Source: Paeniglutamicibacter sulfureus
GTDB taxonomy: Bacteria > Actinomycetota > Actinomycetes > Actinomycetales > Micrococcaceae
Reading direction: 5' to 3'
Length of the DNA: 64,000 nt
Assembly (NCBI RefSeq): GCF_030512175.1
Contig: NZ_JAULBL010000002.1
Span: 2,664,149-2,728,148 of the forward strand
A program made the translations under genes and the position numbers. The notes beneath the pieces were generated by a model, which worked only from the letters and a program-made list of their open reading frames with translations, ran no database searches and had not been told where the DNA came from. Position 1 is the first letter of the stretch. Each line of letters begins with the position of its first letter. Positions 47,997-55,928 of the stretch are shown here, one piece after another.

Positions 47997-48024
47997 AATC
48001 CCGCCACTGACCTGTGGCGGGATT
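47997..48024 (-). terminator. Terminator after the Lpd-like flavoprotein gene
   Basis: Perfect 11-bp stem AATCCCGCCAC / GTGGCGGGATT with a 6-nt loop, 36 nt after the stop. It isolates dnaE2 from the upstream gene. Confidence 0.85.
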
Positions 48025-48059
48025 ATTCCGGTGAGAATGCCCACCCCGGTCCCCGGGGG

Positions 48060-49424
48060 CTAGATCCCCTCGCCGGCCCCGAGCCTGTCGAGGGCCACCA
48101 GATAGGCCTCGGAATAGCTGGGGAACTGCGGCACCGCGTCGCGCAGGACCCTCAGCGGGGTCTCGCCCCTGATGGCCATGGACGCCTGGTGGATCCATTC
48201 GCTGGCCTGCGGGGCAATGGCCCAGGCTCCGACCAGGACCCTGCGATGCCGATCCACCAGGATGCCAAGGTCACCGTGCGGGTCTTGTTCGTAGGTCCAA
48301 GGCCGGGCGATCGTCTCGGGCAGGTTGACCTGGATGGACACCGCGTCGATCCCGCGCCCCTCGGCCTGTTCGCGGGTGAGGCCGACGGCGGCGATTTCCG
48401 GGGCGGCGAACACCACGCGCGGGATCCCGTCATAGCTCGCGTTTCGGTCCCTGCCCAGGATGCAGTCGGCGACGATGCGCCCCTGGTACTTGGCCACGTG
48501 GGTGAAGGGCATGATCCCGGTGACGTCCCCGATGGCCCAGAGCCCCTCTGCCGCCCAGCAATGCTCGTCCACCCGCACGTTGCCGCGGCCATCGAGGGTC
48601 GCCCCCGCCCTGGCCACATCCAGGCCCTCGGTGCGCGGGGTGCGCCCGGTGGCGAAGATGACGGCGTCGGCCACGACCTCTCCGCCTTCGCGCAACGCCA
48701 GGATGCTGCTTCCATCGTCCCCGCGCCGCCCGACGGCCACGGAGCTGTTGGCCATGACCTTGACCCCGCGCTCGCGCAGGTACCCTTCGGCGAGCGCGGA
48801 GACCTCGGGCTCCTCGCGGCCCAGCAGCCGTGCGCTGCGATTCAGCACGGTGACCTCTACCCCGAATCCGGACAGGAAGAACGCCGTTTCCAGGGCCACT
48901 GCGCTTCCGCCCACGATGGCCACCGAGTGGGGCAGCGTGTCGAGCGTATAGACCTCGCGGTTGGTCCAGGCGGTGATGTCGCCGATCCCGGGGAAGTCGG
49001 GAATTGAGGGCGAGGTCCCGGTGGCGATGATGATGTGGTGTGCCAGGTATTGTTCCCCGTTGGCCACCACGTGCCCGGGACCCGAGATGGAGGCTTTCCC
49101 GCGCACCACCGTTGCCCCGCGCCGGGCGTACCCCTCGGCTTGGGCGCTGTCATCGAGGTGTCGAGCCATGTAGTCGCGGTAGTCCCTGGCCTTCTCCCAG
49201 TCCAGGGTGCTCGAGGAGGCACCCGCGGCGCCGTCGGCCTCGATGTTCACCTCAGGTCCACGCAGGATCGTCTTGGAGGGAATGCAGGCCCAGTAGGCGC
49301 ATTCCCCGCCAATGAGTTCGGATTCGAAGACCACGACCTTCTTGCCGGCGGTCAGCAGCCGATCGGCAACGACCTCGCCCCCGGGGCCCATGCCGATGAT
49401 TGCCGCATCGAATACTTCTTCCAT
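48060..49424 (-). CDS. Dihydrolipoamide dehydrogenase-like pyridine nucleotide-disulfide oxidoreductase
   Basis: 454 aa from ATG 49424 with GGGAG seven nt upstream. FAD-binding GMGPGGEVVADRL, redox-active Cys42 and Cys47 (GGECAYWACIPSKT), NAD(P)-binding VAIVGGSAVALETA, and WAIGDVTG for FAD. The C-terminal interface has QFPSYSEAY where Lpd and mercuric reductase-like enzymes have HxHPTxxE, so the catalytic-base His is replaced by Phe. Such enzymes may reduce quinones or other acceptors rather than lipoamide. It is separate from the true lpdA at 58.6 kb. Confidence 0.88.
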   Translation of the reverse strand: MEEVFDAAIIGMGPGGEVVADRLLTAGKKVVVFESELIGGECAYWACIPSKTILRGPEVNIEADGAAGASSSTLDWEKARDYRDYMARHLDDSAQAEGYARRGATVVRGKASISGPGHVVANGEQYLAHHIIIATGTSPSIPDFPGIGDITAWTNREVYTLDTLPHSVAIVGGSAVALETAFFLSGFGVEVTVLNRSARLLGREEPEVSALAEGYLRERGVKVMANSSVAVGRRGDDGSSILALREGGEVVADAVIFATGRTPRTEGLDVARAGATLDGRGNVRVDEHCWAAEGLWAIGDVTGIMPFTHVAKYQGRIVADCILGRDRNASYDGIPRVVFAAPEIAAVGLTREQAEGRGIDAVSIQVNLPETIARPWTYEQDPHGDLGILVDRHRRVLVGAWAIAPQASEWIHQASMAIRGETPLRVLRDAVPQFPSYSEAYLVALDRLGAGEGI

Positions 49425-49566
49425 CTGAGCACTCCCGTGGTTAGGTTCCTCGCGGCCGTCATCCAGGCGCCTGCTCCCTAGCCTTGCACCTCGCCCCTCC
49501 AACAACCAGAGTCCACGGCCGCGAACCCGGTGACCGGCGCGGGGTCTTGTGGTCCGATCCTTCGCA

Positions 49567-49878
49567 CTAGGCGCTCTCCCGGTAGGCCTCGGGCATGCGA
49601 ATGATGCGCCAACGGCCGGTCTCAACCTGCCGGGAAACCTCAAAGGTGCGCAGCGGCCCCACGCCGGCGAGCTTGACCTGCAATTGCCAGACCTCGTAGT
49701 CCACGAGTCCCGGCCCGCGTCCGCGTTCGGCGCGCAATTCCTCGGTCCACCATTTGCGCCGCTCGAACCAGCGCACCGGCTCGGCCGCCAGCTTGTATTC
49801 CCGACCCTGCCAGCGCAGGCGAATCGGCACCCCCGCCGGCGTGCAGTCAACTTCGATCGACTGGGTAAAGATTCCCAT
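49567..49878 (-). CDS. DUF6504-like protein, SOS-linked
   Basis: 103 aa from ATG 49878 (MGIFTQSIEVDCTPAGVPIRLRWQGREYKL cut short), with AGGTGG upstream. It is a beta-rich small protein with a basic, Trp-rich middle (RWFERRKWWTEEL) and VDYEVWQLQVKL. It matches what I recall as DUF6504, a family seen near DnaE2/ImuB genes in actinobacteria. A LexA-like box lies about 100 nt upstream. It is probably part of the damage response, though its biochemical role is unknown. The Lpd-like gene follows 142 nt downstream. Confidence 0.8.
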   Translation of the reverse strand: MGIFTQSIEVDCTPAGVPIRLRWQGREYKLAAEPVRWFERRKWWTEELRAERGRGPGLVDYEVWQLQVKLAGVGPLRTFEVSRQVETGRWRIIRMPEAYRESA

Positions 49879-49979
49879 TCGCTCGCCACCTTCCCCTCGC
49901 ACAAACGTGCCCGTTGCCGCCACACCCCGAAGAGGTGGACGGCGGCAGCGGGCCGCACCCATGCACTGAACCATTTTAT

Positions 49980-49995
49980 TAGAAACTTTGTTCTA
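49980..49995. promoter_or_regulatory. Near-consensus LexA box between DUF6504 and VOC genes
   Basis: TAGAAACTTTGTTCTA: one half-site (GTTCTA) matches the dnaE2 box exactly and the other differs at one base, with the correct 4-nt spacer. It sits between divergent genes, 102 nt from the DUF6504 start. AT-rich -10-like sequences flank it on both sides (TAAAAT leftward, TATACA rightward). Confidence 0.65.
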
Positions 49996-50082
49996 TACAA
50001 GAGGAGACTAGAACGCATGTACGACGATTTGTTGTTTCGGTGCCCTATTGCCCGGGTCTCACGTGGGCCTATGCTGGGGAGC

Positions 50083-50523
50083 ATGACTTCAAGCACGCCT
50101 CCGGCCATCACTGCGCTCACCCTTGGCGTGCGCGACGTCCAGCGCTCACGCGACTTCTACGTCACGGGCCTGGGCTTCCGCGAAATCAACTACATCCCCG
50201 GCGAGATCCTGTTCGTCCAGGCGGGGTACGGGCTGATGCTCGCACTGTGGAACGTCGAATCCATGCCCGGTGAATACGGGGAAGTCGGGCACGGCCCGTT
50301 GGCCTCGCCGCTATCCGTGGGGCACAACAGCGCAAGCGTCGAGGAGGTCAACGAGCTCTACGCCAGGGCACTTGCCGCCGGCGCGACCTCGATCGGCGCA
50401 CCGACCCTCCGGGAGTGGGGCGGCACCAGCGCCTGCGTGGCCGACCCCGACGGGTTCCGCTGGGACTTTGTGCACAACCCGTCCTTCGCCATCGACGACG
50501 ACGGGACCGTCACCGGTGTCTAG
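50083..50523 (+). CDS. VOC family protein
   Basis: 146 aa from ATG 50083 (MTSSTPPAITALTLGVRDVQRSRDFYV). The VOC fold has TSACVADPDGFRWDFVHNPSF at the C-terminus. An in-frame ATG at 50017 has a better ribosome site (GAGGAG) and would add 22 residues, but those codons lack the genome's third-position GC bias. Substrate unknown. Its divergent promoter region contains a LexA-like box, so damage induction is possible. Confidence 0.85.
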   Translation: MTSSTPPAITALTLGVRDVQRSRDFYVTGLGFREINYIPGEILFVQAGYGLMLALWNVESMPGEYGEVGHGPLASPLSVGHNSASVEEVNELYARALAAGATSIGAPTLREWGGTSACVADPDGFRWDFVHNPSFAIDDDGTVTGV

Positions 50524-50532
50524 CCGGCACCG

Positions 50533-51291
50533 ATGCACCCCCCTCATCGCTGGAAATTCCGGCCGCCCGTGAGACTCTCCAACCTGCCGATCCGCCGCAT
50601 CGCCGAAGACGGGCTTTCCCCCGCGCCCCGCGACCAATGGCCCCACACCCTCCCGCCGGTGCGCCAGCTTCTCGACCAGGGTCTGGACTTCGGTCCGGCC
50701 ACCATATTCGTGGGCGAAAACGGCTCGGGAAAGTCAACCCTGGTGGAGGCCGTCGCCCTCGGCTACGGACTCTCGCCCGAGGGCGGCTCCACCGGCGCAC
50801 AGCACAGCACCCGGGTCACGGAATCGGGCCTGGAGCGGCACCTGCAGCTGGTCAGGAACGTCGGCGCGAGCCGGCGCGGCTACTTTCTTCGCGCCGAAAC
50901 CATGCACGGGCTTTACACCTACTTGGAAGACAATCCCTCCACGCGGCGCAAGGACCCGGAATTCCACACCATGAGCCACGGCGAGTCGTTCCTCGAGCTC
51001 ATGGTGGACAGGTTTCGCGAGGGCGGTCTGTGGGTGTTGGACGAGCCCGAGTCGGCACTCTCGTTCTCCGGATCCCTGGCCCTGGTGGGCATCCTGAAGG
51101 ACCTGATCGCCGAGGGAAATTCCCAGGTCGTCATGTCCACGCATTCGCCGCTGCTGGCGGCCCTGCCAGGAGCAGACATTTATGAAGTCGGCCCATGGGG
51201 ATTGCGTGCCGGCGAATGGGAAAGCCTCGATCTGGTCGCCAATTGGCGATCCTTCATGAACATGCCCGGACGCTACCTGCGGCACTTATAG
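50533..51291 (+). CDS. AAA family ATPase, ABC/SMC-like
   Basis: 252 aa. Walker A GENGSGKST at 61-69, ABC-type signature SHGES near 148-152, Walker B with DEPES (near 170) and switch His in STHSPLL. This is a compact ABC-class ATPase without coiled coil or membrane domain, similar to the stand-alone 'AAA_23/AAA_21' group (Uup/YhgE-like proteins are larger). It starts 9 nt after the VOC stop, so the two are one operon. Role unknown. Confidence 0.88.
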   Translation: MHPPHRWKFRPPVRLSNLPIRRIAEDGLSPAPRDQWPHTLPPVRQLLDQGLDFGPATIFVGENGSGKSTLVEAVALGYGLSPEGGSTGAQHSTRVTESGLERHLQLVRNVGASRRGYFLRAETMHGLYTYLEDNPSTRRKDPEFHTMSHGESFLELMVDRFREGGLWVLDEPESALSFSGSLALVGILKDLIAEGNSQVVMSTHSPLLAALPGADIYEVGPWGLRAGEWESLDLVANWRSFMNMPGRYLRHL

Positions 51292-51295
51292 AAAA

Positions 51296-51324
51296 GGGGT
51301 GCAGGGCACTTGGCCCTGCACCCC
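51296..51324. terminator. Bidirectional terminator
   Basis: Perfect 12-bp stem GGGGTGCAGGGC / GCCCTGCACCCC with a 5-nt loop between convergent genes. On the minus strand it is followed by CTTTTCTAT, so it is a good intrinsic terminator for the small gene at 51342. Confidence 0.9.
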
Positions 51325-51341
51325 GGAAAAGCAATCGGCGG

Positions 51342-51512
51342 TTACTGCTCGGAATCGCCCTCGGTCCGGTCCGGGTCGAAGTCGGTCGGCAACGCCCCGC
51401 CTTCACTCTTCCACTTGGAGAGCTGCTTCTCGCTCACCATCCGTTCGTCGGTGTTGGGTGTCAGGTTGTTCTCAAACTCTTCATTTTCAGCGTTCGGTGT
51501 GTCTGCACTCAT
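51342..51512 (-). CDS. Small acidic hypothetical protein
   Basis: 56 aa from ATG 51512 (MSADTPNAENEEFENN...). Highly acidic and hydrophilic, ending in RTEGDSEQ, with no membrane segment or known motif. The longer frame to 51650 enters the DUF1206 region and is unlikely. The downstream hairpin with a U tract supports a real transcript. Confidence 0.6.
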   Translation of the reverse strand: MSADTPNAENEEFENNLTPNTDERMVSEKQLSKWKSEGGALPTDFDPDRTEGDSEQ

Positions 51513-51598
51513 GTGGCCCACGCTATCGCCTTTCGCCGGGTTTCCACAGCATCGGTTTCCGATAGGGCATGTCCCCGCGGACAAACCGGGGCAAGGCC

Positions 51599-52333
51599 TC
51601 AGTCCATCTTCGCCAAACGCGACTTGAAGATTAGGAAGATCCCATAGCATCCCAGCCCGAACCCGATGAAGGCGAGCACGTAGACCCCGAAGGGCTGCGC
51701 CCGCACCGACTTGAGCGCGCCATCCAGCCCCGTGGACTCCTCCGGGTTCGCCTGCAACGTCGCCACGATGAACAAGAGCCCGAGCAGGAAAAGCGCAATG
51801 CCCTTCGCCACGTAGCCAACAACACCCACGACCTCGGTGACCCTGCGCAAGGTTCCTGAAGCGGGCAGCTCCACCTGCTTGGTGAAGGACTTCATGAGGC
51901 CCCTGACGACAAACACGATTCCGGTGATGGCAATGCCGGCGCCCACGGCCATCAGGAGCAGCGGACCGCCGGGCATCTGCATGACCTGGGCCGAGGCATC
52001 ACTGGTGGATTCACCGCTGTCCTTGCGGTTGCCCAGGGCAAAGGAGGCAAAGCTCGCGGCCAAGGCAAGGAATACGACTCCCCGCCCGGCGGCAGCCAGC
52101 TTCTTGCCCATTCGTTTTTTTGCCGGCGCGTTCCGGTAGCCAAAGACCACACCGCTGGCTTCCCACAAACCCAATGCAAGGCACGCGGACGCGCCGATCC
52201 AGAGCAAGGCGTACCCTGCAGGCTGGGCGGCAAGCTGCGCAAGCGCCCCATCCTGGTCGGCTTCCCCGGATTCCCCGAAGGCCAACTGGATGGCGATGAC
52301 CCCGATCAGCAGGTGCAAGATGCCACTGACCAC
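51599..52333 (-). CDS. DUF1206 membrane protein, 5' end uncertain
   Basis: 244 aa from GTG 52333. Six hydrophobic segments in three repeated pairs, with the DUF1206 pattern (VSGILHLLIGVIAIQLAFG, GYALLWIGASACLALGLWE, VVGYVAKGIALFLLGLLF). The family normally has an N-terminal stretch before this point. In the same frame upstream that stretch is present without a start (IQGAVDATEQASNSRAF, then VAVARAGF). It reaches a run of eight A. An ATG at 52436 would join it if one A were missing. Confidence 0.85.
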   Translation of the reverse strand: MVSGILHLLIGVIAIQLAFGESGEADQDGALAQLAAQPAGYALLWIGASACLALGLWEASGVVFGYRNAPAKKRMGKKLAAAGRGVVFLALAASFASFALGNRKDSGESTSDASAQVMQMPGGPLLLMAVGAGIAITGIVFVVRGLMKSFTKQVELPASGTLRRVTEVVGVVGYVAKGIALFLLGLLFIVATLQANPEESTGLDGALKSVRAQPFGVYVLAFIGFGLGCYGIFLIFKSRLAKMD

Positions 52334-52554
52334 GAAACCGGCTCTCGCGACCGCTACAAAGGCCCGGGAATTCGAGGCCTGTTCGGTCGCGTCAACGGCA
52401 CCCTGAATGTTTTTTTTGATGGTTTTCCCCCTTCATGCGAAACCGTCCAAGAAGCTTTCCGGTAATAACCACATCCTGCCATCCTTGCAGGCAACCGCAT
52501 ACGCATCTGCACCCCGGCTAAGCGCCAGAGCTTTGGCAGTGTTACTCTTTGGGC

Positions 52555-53130
52555 ATGGTGGTACGCCGTTTGGAAAGCCTTGGTCTGATTATCGGACCCT
52601 TGCTGTTCGCCCTGTCACCGCTCTTCTGGATCGACGGACACTATGGAGTGACCGGCGGGCTTCTCATTGCCATAGCCGCCGTGCCCTGGGTGTACGGACT
52701 CATTGGGGAATACAACGCCCTCCGCCCCCGGTTTCCCCTTCTGTCGGGGCTATGGATGCTTCTGGTGCTGATCGGCATGTTCGGCACCGTCGCGTTCGGG
52801 CTGCAAGGCGTGTTTGAGAGTGTGTTCGGTATCACCGAGTTTCGCTCGCTAGCTACTTTCGACATCTACCCACTCCCGGTGGCTATTGTGCTGATTCTGG
52901 CCGGACCGCTCTTTCCGGTCGCGCTTTTGTCCTTGGGCGCAATGCATTGGTGGACCGGGCTCACGCCCCGCTGGAGCGCTGTGTTGTTGGTATTTGCGGC
53001 GGCTGCGTTCCCGGTTGCGCGGATATCTCGATCTGTCCCAGTTGCGTTCATCGCTGACCTCGTCATGCTCGCAGCCTTCTGTGTGGTCGCCTGGTTTGCC
53101 TGGCATCGAAGGGACGAGGAATCCATATAA
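52555..53130 (+). CDS. Multi-pass membrane protein, unrecognised
   Basis: 191 aa from ATG 52555; TTG 52549 is in frame too. Five or six hydrophobic segments (LGLIIGPLLFALSPLFWI, LLSGLWMLLVLIGMFGTVAF, LPVAIVLILAGPLFPVALLSL, and others). Function unknown. This gene begins a plus-strand block with weaker GC bias in third codon positions than the flanking core genes. Confidence 0.75.
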   Translation: MVVRRLESLGLIIGPLLFALSPLFWIDGHYGVTGGLLIAIAAVPWVYGLIGEYNALRPRFPLLSGLWMLLVLIGMFGTVAFGLQGVFESVFGITEFRSLATFDIYPLPVAIVLILAGPLFPVALLSLGAMHWWTGLTPRWSAVLLVFAAAAFPVARISRSVPVAFIADLVMLAAFCVVAWFAWHRRDEESI

Positions 53131-53202
53131 CTTGCGGCTTGCGCTCAATGATGCAGAACTCTGACCCTGATTTCCAGAACATCGCAAGAAAGGTGCGCTC
53201 CC

Positions 53203-53739
53203 ATGACCACCCACTTCTATACTGCTTCAAGCCTCGACGGGTTCATCGCCACCCCCGAGCATTCCCTTGAGTGGCTGTTCAAGCAGGACTTCGATTTCGA
53301 AGGCCCCATGGCATACCCAGAGTTCGTGAAAGGAATTGGCGCTCTCTTCATGGGTGCTTCCACGTATGAGTGGCTACTGAGCAACCAAGATGAGTGGGGC
53401 TACGAGCAGCCGGTCTGGGTATTCACTCATCGCGACCTGCCCGTTCCAGAAGGCGCAGATATCCGCTTTGTTCAGGGTTCAGTGACGCAGGCTCACGCAG
53501 AGGCCGTCCTAGCTGCGCAGGGAAAAGATATTTGGGTGGTGGGCGGTGGCGACCTTGCTGGCCAGTTCGCAGATGCTGAGCTACTCGACGAAGTCTGGGT
53601 ACAGTTCGCGCCGGTAACACTTGGTTCCGGCCAGCCTCTCCTTCCGCGAAATCTGCAACTCGAAATCATTGACCACGCTCGCAATCGCGATTTCATTTGC
53701 ATTCGATACCGGGTACTCCGAGAGACGCCTCACCCGTAG
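53203..53739 (+). CDS. RibD C-terminal / dihydrofolate reductase family protein
   Basis: 178 aa with AAAGG upstream of ATG 53203. It begins FYTASSLDGFIA, then GALFMGASTYEWLLS, and has IWVVGGGDLAGQFADAELLDEVWVQFAPVTLGSG, which is the NADPH-binding and core pattern of the RibD_C family. Likely a cytoplasmic NADPH-dependent reductase of unknown substrate. No folate or riboflavin gene is adjacent. Confidence 0.9.
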   Translation: MTTHFYTASSLDGFIATPEHSLEWLFKQDFDFEGPMAYPEFVKGIGALFMGASTYEWLLSNQDEWGYEQPVWVFTHRDLPVPEGADIRFVQGSVTQAHAEAVLAAQGKDIWVVGGGDLAGQFADAELLDEVWVQFAPVTLGSGQPLLPRNLQLEIIDHARNRDFICIRYRVLRETPHP

Positions 53740-53777
53740 ATCTTGAAATCCGCCGCAGACTCGCGCGCAGGCAGGAA

Positions 53778-53835
53778 GTGATCCACAGAATCGATCACTT
53801 GACAGACTGGAAAGTGATAGCTTAATCTTTCCAAC
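53778..53835 (+). promoter_or_regulatory. Promoter with operator-like repeats, leaderless start
   Basis: TTGACA (53799-53804) and TTAATC/TAATCT (from 53822) are spaced 17-18 nt. TGGAAAG (53808-53814) and CTTTCCA (53827-53833) form a perfect inverted repeat spanning the promoter. A second repeat, GTGATC-N9-GATCAC, lies just upstream (53778-53798). The ATG at 53836 is where transcription would begin, so the mRNA is probably leaderless. Confidence 0.6.
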
Positions 53836-54303
53836 ATGGAAAGTAATGAGATTCAACAACAGCTCCGCGAGGCCGAGCGGGCAGCCGCCGCGCCCCATAT
53901 CGCTCTCCCCAGGTCCCCCTGGTGGCACACTCTCCTGATCAGCCTCACGGGTCCAGCCCTCGTGCTGCTCGTGACGCAAACGCAGGGATTGTTTTCCGAG
54001 CGCACCCCTTTGGGGTCTATCCCGACCCTTACGATCGTGCTCATTGCACTTGTCGTGATCCTCGACCAAAGAAAACGCCGCGGCGTCACCCCAAAGGGCA
54101 AGGCTCCCCAAGAAATCCGCCGAGTTTTCAACTGGTACTTACTCGGCACGATCATACTCATAGCAGGCGTCTTCGCGCTGGCCGTCACGAGTTCACTCTG
54201 GGTAAGCATTCCGGTAAGTTTCGTGGCATGCCTGGGTGGGCTGACCTGGTTCGGCATCGCCTACGAGCGGGCTGCCGATCGTGTACGGGTTCGACTGGCA
54301 TGA
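53836..54303 (+). CDS. Membrane protein paired with a winged-helix regulator
   Basis: 155 aa. A short helical N-terminus (SNEIQQQLREAERAAAA) and four hydrophobic segments (WWHTLLISLTGPALVLLV, TLTIVLIALVVIL, WYLLGTIILIAGVFALAV, VSIPVSFVACLGGLTWFGI). Family not recognised. Its stop overlaps the regulator start (ATGA), so both are translated together from the leaderless promoter. Confidence 0.8.
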   Translation: MESNEIQQQLREAERAAAAPHIALPRSPWWHTLLISLTGPALVLLVTQTQGLFSERTPLGSIPTLTIVLIALVVILDQRKRRGVTPKGKAPQEIRRVFNWYLLGTIILIAGVFALAVTSSLWVSIPVSFVACLGGLTWFGIAYERAADRVRVRLA

Positions 54304-54629
54304 TTTCCGACCTCGACCCGGTCATTCACGCGCCCAAACGGCTCGCGCTTATGGCACTGCTTGCCCACGCTCAAGACGCAGATTTCGGGTTTGTGCGCGA
54401 TGCATTGGGGGTCAGCGATTCCGACCTCTCCAAGCAGGCCACTGCTCTGACTGAGGCCAGCTACATCACGGTCGCCAAGGCGGGCCGCGGGCGAGGCGGC
54501 ACGACCACATTTCGAATCACCAAGCAAGGTCGCACCGCGTACGAAAAACATCGGGCCGCACTAGAAGCCTTGCTCGCGGGGAGCAATTTCAGCGTCTCGT
54601 CTGACAGCACTGTAGCTAAGGAGTCGTAG
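54300..54629 (+). CDS. Winged-helix (MarR/HTH_34-like) transcriptional regulator
   Basis: 109 aa from ATG 54300. PKRLALMALLAHAQDADFGFVRDALGVSDSDLSKQATALTEASYITVAKAGRGRGGTTTFRITKQGRTAYEKH is a typical wHTH with wing (only parts quoted in order). It probably binds the TGGAAAG/CTTTCCA repeat in its own operon promoter. This pairing with a membrane protein is common in actinobacteria. Confidence 0.88.
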   Translation: MISDLDPVIHAPKRLALMALLAHAQDADFGFVRDALGVSDSDLSKQATALTEASYITVAKAGRGRGGTTTFRITKQGRTAYEKHRAALEALLAGSNFSVSSDSTVAKES

Positions 54630-54674
54630 CCAGACGGCATGGCACTCATCAGGCCTCCCGAATAAGCTTCAACC

Positions 54675-54977
54675 ATGACCGATTCACAACCACAGAACGC
54701 ATCCGGCTCAGTTTCTCCGAGGATCGGCCTGCCCGGTATCGCCGCAATCTTCTTTACGCTCACGCCGATCCTCTTGATTCTCGGCTGGATGATCTTCATG
54801 GGCACCTCAAGCCGTGATTTCTTCTCCGGAGCCCCCTTTCAAGCCATGCTCGGAACGTTTTTGATCTTGATCGGCCTATTGTGCCTGTTCTCTGCGCTTC
54901 TGCTTGTGGGAGTTCGTGTCATCGCCCAACAGCACCTCAACGTGCTCGTTCAGCTCAGCAGCCCCCGCCCGGAGTAA
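54675..54977 (+). CDS. Small two-helix membrane protein
   Basis: 100 aa from ATG 54675. Two hydrophobic segments (IAAIFFTLTPILLILGWMIF and AMLGTFLILIGLLCLFSALLLVGV). No recognised motif. It follows the regulator by 45 nt and may belong to the same transcript. Confidence 0.65.
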   Translation: MTDSQPQNASGSVSPRIGLPGIAAIFFTLTPILLILGWMIFMGTSSRDFFSGAPFQAMLGTFLILIGLLCLFSALLLVGVRVIAQQHLNVLVQLSSPRPE

Positions 54978-55092
54978 CAAACTGGGCCATTCACGGAGGA
55001 AATCTTCGTCGTGACGCAGTCGATTTGCGCGGCCCGACCACCTTCAAAAACGGGTTCTCACGCATCGAGAATGATTGCTAACGTTGCCTCAC

Positions 55093-55818
55093 GTGAAGGA
55101 AATCAACATCGCAAACCCACACGAGTACGACCACACTCACTCGTCCTCCGCCGGGTCTGGGTGGCTTCGCGCTTCGGTGTTCGGTGCGATGGACGGCCTC
55201 GTCTCAAACACCGGCCTCATTTCAGGTATTGCCGCAGCAGGCGCTTCCCCTGGCATTATCGCGATCACCGGTATCTCGGGCCTCATCTCTGGCGCGATCT
55301 CAATGGCGCTTGGCGAATACACCTCCGTGCGGACGCAGAACGAGCAGCTTCAAGTTGAGATCGACACCGAGCGCGACGCCCTCACTCGCAATCCAGAAGG
55401 CGAGGAGGCCGAACTCTCGATCATGTTCGAGTCGCTCGGCATGCACCCTAGTACAGCTCGCGATGCCGCTTCACAGGTGCACGCGAACACCGAACAGGCG
55501 CTCAGAGTGCACCTCGCGCACGAACTTGGCTTGAGCCCCGACGAAAAGCAATCGCCGAGGGTGGCGGCAATCGCATCTCTTGTCTCCTTTAGCGTGGGTG
55601 CGATTATCCCGGTCCTTCCGTTCCTGATCGGCTTCGGAACCCTCGGGTGGGGGCTCCTCTTCGGCGGAGTGGGTCTTCTCGCTGCGGGCTTCGCTGCCGC
55701 AAAGTTCACTGACCGCAACCCCTTCGCGAGCGCGGGCCGCCAGCTGCTCTTCGGCGGCATCGCCGTCGCGGCCACCTATGGCATTGGTACGCTCCTCGGG
55801 GTCTCACAACTCGGTTAA
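55093..55818 (+). CDS. VIT1/CCC1-family transporter
   Basis: 241 aa from GTG 55093; TTG 55075 is in frame. WLRASVFGAMDGLVSNTGLISGIAAAGAS and LISGAISMALGEYTSVRTQNE are the VIT1 signature, followed by a cytoplasmic helical domain and three more membrane helices. Family members move Fe2+ or Mn2+. No strong ribosome site precedes either start, while GGAGGA at 54995 points to an out-of-frame GTG (55011). Confidence 0.88.
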   Translation: MKEINIANPHEYDHTHSSSAGSGWLRASVFGAMDGLVSNTGLISGIAAAGASPGIIAITGISGLISGAISMALGEYTSVRTQNEQLQVEIDTERDALTRNPEGEEAELSIMFESLGMHPSTARDAASQVHANTEQALRVHLAHELGLSPDEKQSPRVAAIASLVSFSVGAIIPVLPFLIGFGTLGWGLLFGGVGLLAAGFAAAKFTDRNPFASAGRQLLFGGIAVAATYGIGTLLGVSQLG

Positions 55819-55928
55819 TCGGCGAAGATCGAGCCCACACTCTTCAGCAGCGCCCAATTGGCTTGGTGATCCTCAAAATCACGCGATCCTCGCAATTCGA
55901 ATCTCTGCTGTGGCCGTAGGCTTAACGC

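Noticed and set aside
49425-50120. Long N-terminal extension of the Lpd-like frame
   Set aside because: Runs through the DUF6504 gene; the FAD motif and ribosome site place the start at 49424.
55011-55358. 115-codon ORF starting at a GTG with a strong GGAGGA ribosome site
   Set aside because: It is out of frame with, and mostly inside, the VIT1-like gene and has no recognisable content; the unexplained ribosome site may mark a short upstream ORF.
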